In this document: positions 59,594 to 64,000 of the stretch, piece by piece
Layout: the number at the start of each line of letters is the position of its first letter
Position numbering within the stretch: position 1 is the first letter of the stretch
Assembly (NCBI GenBank): GCA_024742485.1
Contig: JANSYK010000001.1
Coordinates: 2,232,001-2,296,000, forward strand
From: Alphaproteobacteria bacterium
GTDB lineage: Bacteria; Pseudomonadota; Alphaproteobacteria; Rhizobiales; Rhizobiaceae
Reading direction: 5' to 3'
Length of the DNA stretch: 64,000 bases
Translations under genes and position numbers: made by a program
The notes under the pieces: model-generated
Seen by the model: only the letters and a program-made list of their open reading frames with translations
What the model was told of the DNA's origin: nothing
Database searches by the model: none

Positions 59594-59910
59594 ATCAGAA
59601 GTCTTTCTTCGTTTTCTTTGACTTTACAGGCCCTGCAGCCTCATTGAAACCGTCCAAAACCGCTTTTGAAGGAACACGCCGCACAGCACAGCACTAGTTG
59701 CACAGGAACGATTGCTTTGAGAATGCAACGATCTAACCAACGCATTCGCAGCCAACGACCGCGTTCCCCCCAACCCGGTCGTCAGGCGCATCACATTTTA
59801 AATGTCTGACGGCCTCATTTCGACGCAAAGGCCAGGACTAGCCCGCCGCTTCAGAAAAAAATTCCATTTCCGCCAAGGAATGGTCATTGTCGTGCGTCTT
59901 ACAAGATGAC
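59594..59910. other. Intergenic region right of the island
   Basis: 317 bases. It should hold the promoter of the methyltransferase operon (minus strand) and of the ECF sigma gene (plus strand). No direct repeat, integrase or tRNA end marks the island boundary here. Confidence 0.4.
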
Positions 59911-60450
59911 ATGCGCATGAATACCGATGACAACGCATTGGCGGAGCGGGCCGCGGGTGGCGATCCGGTGGCGTTTCAGAGCTTGCTCGAACGGCACTAC
60001 GACACCATTTACCGGGTCGCCTACCGGTTTACCGGCCTGCGCCAGGACGCCGAAGACCTGACGCAGGACATTTGTGCCTCCCTGCCCGCTCGGCTTCGAT
60101 CCTTCCGGGGCGAGGCGCGGTTTACCTCCTGGCTCTATCGCGTTGTTGTCAATGCGGCGCAGGACCTGCGGCGCAAACAGGCCAGTGCCGGCCGCGCGAA
60201 TGCCGCCTATGGCGAAATTGCCGAATTGGAACGGGAGCAGGCGGCGGATACGGAGCGCGACATCGCCTGGCTCTATGAGACCCTGGAACAGCTCGGCGGT
60301 GACCTGCGTAACACGGCGATCCTTGTCGTTGCGGAGGGCCTGAGCCACGCCGAGGCAGCAAGTGTCTTGAACATCAAGGAATCCACGGTCTCCTGGCGCA
60401 TGCATGAATTGCGAAAGAGATTGAAAGCGCAAGTGGAACAGGAAGCATGA
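59911..60450 (+). CDS. ECF-type RNA polymerase sigma factor
   Basis: 179 residues from ATG 59911; ATG 59917 is also possible. Region 2 is FQSLLERHYDTIYRVAYRFT, GLRQDAEDLTQDICASLPAR and RFTSWLYRVVVNAAQDLRR. Region 4 is SHAEAASVLNIKESTVSWRM, HELRKRLKAQV. It directs polymerase to a specific set of promoters, probably in response to envelope or other stress. It overlaps the next gene by ATGA; no separate anti-sigma gene is seen. Confidence 0.92.
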   Translation: MRMNTDDNALAERAAGGDPVAFQSLLERHYDTIYRVAYRFTGLRQDAEDLTQDICASLPARLRSFRGEARFTSWLYRVVVNAAQDLRRKQASAGRANAAYGEIAELEREQAADTERDIAWLYETLEQLGGDLRNTAILVVAEGLSHAEAASVLNIKESTVSWRMHELRKRLKAQVEQEA

Positions 60451-62483
60451 GCAGCGAATTGGACAGGATGAAACGGGCCTTCGGCCGGCAGGACGCGATC
60501 CGGCCGGATGAAAACGCCCGCAAGGCAGCCATCCAGGCCGCCATGTCACAATTTGATGAGGAATTTTCATCGGCGCGCCAAGGATTGGCCGGCGACGACC
60601 GTCCTAGGAAGCGAAACAGCACATTGCTGAACGCTTTCAACTGGAGACGACTGATGACCATTCCCCATCCCAACAGAACCCAATGGCTTGCCGGAGGCGC
60701 CAGCATTGCCGTCCTGGCCCTTGCAATCGTGAGTGTCGATCAGATCCGGCCGGACCTGTTTCCGTCCGAAAGACAATCAACGGTCGAAACGGAGATTACA
60801 CAATTGGCGGCCTCAGCCGACGAAAGCGACCAGGCAGCCCGGGAGCAGATCGAGACCGCCTTTCACGAATCGGCACCGGTGGCGGAAAGCGTGGTCGCTC
60901 AGGACCACGCAGCCGGCGGTGCGGTTTCAACTATGAGCGCAGAGCGCCGTCTTCGTGCTCCGGCCAGCCAGTCAAAGGCCCTGACCGGCGTTGCCGCCAG
61001 TCAGCCGCTTGCCGACCGGCCAGCCCCTTCCGGTTACCAGGATCAGGGCCGTGACAAATTCGCCGACATCACTCCGAACCAGGTCAAGCGTGTAACCGAG
61101 GCACCCGTTTCGACCTTTTCCGTCGACGTCGACACGGCTTCCTATTCGTTCCTGCGCAGCGCCCTCAATCGTGGCGTTCTGCCGCAAACCGACGCCCTGC
61201 GCATCGAGGAAATGATCAATTATTTCGACTATGATTATGCCCCGCCGGTGAACGCGGAAGAACCATTCAAGGCCCAGGTCACGATCATGCCGAGCCCCTG
61301 GAATGACAACAACAAGCTGCTCAGCATCGGGATCAAGGGCTATGAATTGCCCAAGGCCGAGGCGCCTCCGGCCAATCTGGTCTTTCTGATCGATACGTCC
61401 GGCTCCATGGACGCGCCGGATAAACTGCCGCTCCTGCGCAACGCGTTCCGGCTGCTCCTGTCAACCTTGAAGCCACAGGATACGGTTGCCATCGTCGCCT
61501 ATGCGGGCGGTGCCGGCACGGTGCTCGAACCGACGAAGGTCGCCGACAGGAACACCATTCTCACCGCACTGGAGAACCTTGATGCCGGTGGTTCGACCGC
61601 CGGCGCCGAAGGCATTCGTCTGGCCTATCAGCTGGCCGAACAGCAGATGGCGAAAGACGGCGTCAACCGGGTGATGCTCGCGACCGACGGCGATTTCAAT
61701 GTCGGCATCACGGATACGGATGAACTGACGGATTTTGTCGAGCGCAAGCGCCGCAGCGGCGTCAGCCTTTCGGTGCTCGGATTTGGCCGCGGAAACTACA
61801 ATGATGAGTTGATGCAGTCCCTCGCCCAGAACGGCAACGGCAATGCCGCCTATATCGACACGCTGAGCGAGGCGCGCAAGGTGCTGGTGGAGGAAGCCGG
61901 CTCGACCCTGTTCACCATCGCCAAGGATGTCAAATTGCAGCTGGAGTTCAATCCGGCCACGGTCAGCGAGTACCGGTTGATCGGCTATGAAACGCGAATT
62001 CTCAACCGCGAGGACTTCAACAATGACAAGATCGATGCCGGTGATATCGGTGCCGGACATACGGTGACCGCGCTCTATGAGTTCACGCCGGCCGGCGCAC
62101 CCGGACAGCTGATCGATGATCTGCGCTACGGAAACGCGGACACCCCGTCGGCTGAACCTGGCAACGATGAATATGCCTTCCTGAAAATCCGTTACAAGCT
62201 GCCCGATAGCGATACCAGTCGTCTGATCTCGGTTCCGGTTACCAAGGATAGGGAAACTGCGGAGATAGCCGGTGCCCCGCAGGAGGCTCGGTTTGCCGCC
62301 GCCGTGGCCGGTTTCGGTCAGCTCCTGCGCGGTGGCCGCCACACCGGTCAGTATTCCTATGAGGATGTGATCGCGCTGGCCCAGTCTGCCAAGGGTGAAG
62401 ATCGCTTCGGCTACCGCGCCGAATTCATCAATCTGGTTCGTCTGGCGCAATCGGCGGCGGCATTGGAACCGTTGGACCAGTAG
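60447..62483 (+). CDS. VWA-domain membrane protein, YfbK type
   Basis: 678 residues. Residues 1-77 are cytoplasmic and charged. A single helix WLAGGASIAVLALAIVSVDQ follows, then a long periplasmic part. The YfbK/VWA module starts with FSVDVDTASYSFLRSALNRG and the MIDAS motif FLIDTSGSMDAP (about 311-322). The C-terminal part is the YfbK-associated domain. ECF sigma plus YfbK-like protein pairs are common in Proteobacteria and Bacteroidetes. The short cytoplasmic N-terminus could act as the missing anti-sigma element; that is inferred. Confidence 0.88.
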   Translation: MSSELDRMKRAFGRQDAIRPDENARKAAIQAAMSQFDEEFSSARQGLAGDDRPRKRNSTLLNAFNWRRLMTIPHPNRTQWLAGGASIAVLALAIVSVDQIRPDLFPSERQSTVETEITQLAASADESDQAAREQIETAFHESAPVAESVVAQDHAAGGAVSTMSAERRLRAPASQSKALTGVAASQPLADRPAPSGYQDQGRDKFADITPNQVKRVTEAPVSTFSVDVDTASYSFLRSALNRGVLPQTDALRIEEMINYFDYDYAPPVNAEEPFKAQVTIMPSPWNDNNKLLSIGIKGYELPKAEAPPANLVFLIDTSGSMDAPDKLPLLRNAFRLLLSTLKPQDTVAIVAYAGGAGTVLEPTKVADRNTILTALENLDAGGSTAGAEGIRLAYQLAEQQMAKDGVNRVMLATDGDFNVGITDTDELTDFVERKRRSGVSLSVLGFGRGNYNDELMQSLAQNGNGNAAYIDTLSEARKVLVEEAGSTLFTIAKDVKLQLEFNPATVSEYRLIGYETRILNREDFNNDKIDAGDIGAGHTVTALYEFTPAGAPGQLIDDLRYGNADTPSAEPGNDEYAFLKIRYKLPDSDTSRLISVPVTKDRETAEIAGAPQEARFAAAVAGFGQLLRGGRHTGQYSYEDVIALAQSAKGEDRFGYRAEFINLVRLAQSAAALEPLDQ

Positions 62484-62498
62484 CGCTCAATGGTCGCT

Positions 62499-62524
62499 GG
62501 GTCGGCCCGTTTTTCGGCCGGCCC
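62499..62524 (+). terminator. GC-rich hairpin after the VWA gene
   Basis: GGGTCGGCC (62499-62507), loop CGTTTTTC, GGCCGGCCC (62516-62524), nine pairs with one G-U. It stands 16 nt after the stop codon. A weak terminator is likely, as no U-tract follows. Confidence 0.4.
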
Positions 62525-62650
62525 AAGGGTTGAGCCGGCCAGAAGAATGGGAATGGGCGGCGCCATGCAAGCTCCTGGCGTGCCTTGTCGACAATGCGGC
62601 GGGCTGGTACACAAAGCAGTCCACAGCAAAAACGGACCGTCGCGGTGTAA

Positions 62651-64000
62651 ATGAGTAGCACGGAGCTTGAACTCAAACTCAAGATTGACGCAGAAGCCGC
62701 CCGCCGGTTGCGGGACAAGCCGGCGCTGCTCAAGATGGCGCTCTTCCAGTCATCACAAAGCGATCTTCGATCCATCTATTTTGACACGGCGGATTTCCGC
62801 CTGCGCCGCAAACGGGCATCCCTCAGGGTTCGATGGGACGGGCGCCAATGGGTGCAGACCCTGAAGCGCCGCACCCGGCTCAAACATGGTCTCTCGAATC
62901 CCGTCGAGATCGAATCAATTGTTCAATGCTCGGACGTCGATATTGCTGGCATTGACGATCCCGCCCACAGATCCTGGTTGAAGAAAGTCGTCTCCGGCAA
63001 ACGGCTTTCGCCGGTTTTCGAAACCAACATGCGGCGCAGCACCACTCTTATCGATGTTGGCGGGACCGGAACCGTTGAAGTGGTGATCGATGCCGGAACG
63101 GTCGGCAATGAGGAACGATCGCACGAGTTCAGCGAAGTCGAGCTCGAACTGAAGGCCGGGACGGCCCATGCAATCCTCACCACATCGGAAATTCTTTTCG
63201 ACCAGGAATGTGTAGCTGCATCGGACAGCAGCAAGGCAGAACGCGGCTACGCGTTGATTGCCGGCGCCGGCAACGCCACGCAATCCGCCAAGTCAGGCAG
63301 GCGGTTTCAAAAACCCGCACTGAGCGTACAAACGCCGATGGACGAAGCATTGAAGATGATCGGCCGGTCGGCGGCGGATCAGGTGCTGGGCAACTGGGAT
63401 CTGTTGCTCGGCTCGGACCATCCGGAGGTCCCGCACCAGCTTCGCGTCGGTCTTCGTCGATTTCGAACCGCCCTCAAAATCATCAAATCATCGACCGGTG
63501 CGACGGATCTGCAAAGACTTTCGAAGGATGCACGGCAACTGGGCCGGATTGTCGGCCGGTTGAGAAACGCGGATGTGCTGATCGACGATATCGTCATGCC
63601 GGTGGTCCGGGACACCGGAAAACAGGTCAAGCACAAGCCGCTGCTGCGCTTCCTTGAAGACGAACGCCGTCAGCAACGAAGCCTGGTTCGCGGTCAACTC
63701 GAAAGCGGTCGTTGGGCGTATCTGAAACTGAACTGCATGCTCTTCAATCAGGCTGTCGAACGCGCCCTGAAAAATCAGATGCCTTCAGGGAACCCGCGCG
63801 AATTGTCAGCCCGCGAGATGACGAGGATGTGGCGCGCCGTCGAGAAAGGTGGATGCGGATTTTCCGAAAACCAGATTGACGAGCGGCATGAATTGCGCAA
63901 GAGGCTGAAATCATTGCGCTATGCCGGCGATTGTTTCTTGCCGCTCTATCCGGCGGATGAAACAAAACGGTTTATCGGCAAGCTGAAGCGTCTGCAGGAC
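62651..64000 (+). CDS. CYTH-CHAD protein, inorganic triphosphatase-like (partial)
   Basis: The frame opens at ATG 62651 and is still open at the window end (450 codons). The N-terminal CYTH domain has the ExExK motif ELELK (residues 5-9) and paired arginines in FRLRRKRASLRVRWDG; it binds triphosphate and metal. From about residue 220 the CHAD domain begins, with the conserved HQLRVGLRRFRTALKII and LKNQM, then HELRKRLKSLRYAG, rich in basic helices that bind polyphosphate. Predicted to hydrolyse inorganic triphosphate or bind polyphosphate granules. Confidence 0.88.
   Translation, partial: MSSTELELKLKIDAEAARRLRDKPALLKMALFQSSQSDLRSIYFDTADFRLRRKRASLRVRWDGRQWVQTLKRRTRLKHGLSNPVEIESIVQCSDVDIAGIDDPAHRSWLKKVVSGKRLSPVFETNMRRSTTLIDVGGTGTVEVVIDAGTVGNEERSHEFSEVELELKAGTAHAILTTSEILFDQECVAASDSSKAERGYALIAGAGNATQSAKSGRRFQKPALSVQTPMDEALKMIGRSAADQVLGNWDLLLGSDHPEVPHQLRVGLRRFRTALKIIKSSTGATDLQRLSKDARQLGRIVGRLRNADVLIDDIVMPVVRDTGKQVKHKPLLRFLEDERRQQRSLVRGQLESGRWAYLKLNCMLFNQAVERALKNQMPSGNPRELSAREMTRMWRAVEKGGCGFSENQIDERHELRKRLKSLRYAGDCFLPLYPADETKRFIGKLKRLQD

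Noticed and set aside
61461-62450. 329-codon minus-strand frame across the VWA gene
   Set aside because: Antisense shadow; the plus-strand protein has clear VWA motifs.
1-64000. CRISPR arrays, integrases or intact insertion sequences
   Set aside because: No regularly spaced direct repeats and no transposase or integrase motifs were found on either strand.

Overview
The window looks like chromosomal DNA of an alphaproteobacterium of the order Hyphomicrobiales (Rhizobiales). The reasons are a recognisable CpdR response regulator next to an N-formylglutamate amidohydrolase and a HisN-type phosphatase, a cysG-DUF2849-cysI-DUF934 sulfite-reduction operon, a ROSE-type RNA thermometer before a small heat-shock gene, a rhizobial class of cupin glucose-6-phosphate isomerase, and GC-rich coding sequence with many GTGA/ATGA gene junctions. 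The genus cannot be fixed from the sequence alone. Functions are read from motifs and family memory, because no database search was possible.

Layout. 1-140 is the start of gltB (minus strand, cut by the window edge). 663-2537 is a small operon (secreted SRPBCC protein, MAPEG protein, ArsR regulator, SRPBCC protein) behind a promoter with an embedded palindrome. 2581-9354 holds small accessory modules: a VOC protein, a decayed alcohol-dehydrogenase fragment, a MarR-controlled ABM / EF-hand / membrane-flavoreductase group, a membrane adenylate cyclase and a YafY/SRPBCC divergent pair.

9413-23265 is a large carbohydrate regulon. It has an RpiR regulator, a CUT1 ABC importer (two permeases, binding protein, ATPase), an FGGY kinase, a D-tagatose/D-psicose 3-epimerase-type enzyme, aldo-keto reductase, VOC protein, cupin phosphoglucose isomerase, KDPG-type aldolase, AroE-like dehydrogenase, 2-hydroxyacid dehydrogenase and a UlaG-like metallo-beta-lactamase-fold hydrolase. 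The motif [T/A]GTAG-N5-CTACA occurs upstream of all three transcription units. The enzyme set does not match a textbook pathway I can name.

23586-43043 contains an NTF2/ABM pair with a LysR regulator, L-threonine aldolase, a complete bufferin-type copper RiPP operon (bufA1-bufB-bufC-bufD, 26730-29498), the ROSE-controlled hsp20, an esterase, several TetR/AraC/LuxR regulators with oxidoreductases and SnoaL-like proteins (one recently duplicated in tandem), an MFS exporter, hisN, a candidate small RNA with an anti-Shine-Dalgarno motif, N-formylglutamate amidohydrolase and cpdR. 43043-43309 is a MITE-like element, followed by tRNA-Val(GAC). 43583-48738 holds regulators, an SRPBCC gene, an RtcB-like pseudogene and an SGNH hydrolase. 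48903-52946 is the siroheme/sulfite reductase operon.

53294-59593 is the most unusual part. It is a five-gene, tightly coupled minus-strand operon of visibly lower GC inserted after the sulfite operon: a DNA cytosine methyltransferase, a phosphoribosyltransferase-like protein, an ORC/CDC6-like P-loop ATPase, an unrecognised 336-residue protein and a DUF4365 nuclease-like protein. It reads as a poorly characterised anti-phage or conflict system. The window ends with an ECF sigma factor coupled to a VWA/YfbK-type membrane protein and a CYTH-CHAD protein cut by the right edge.
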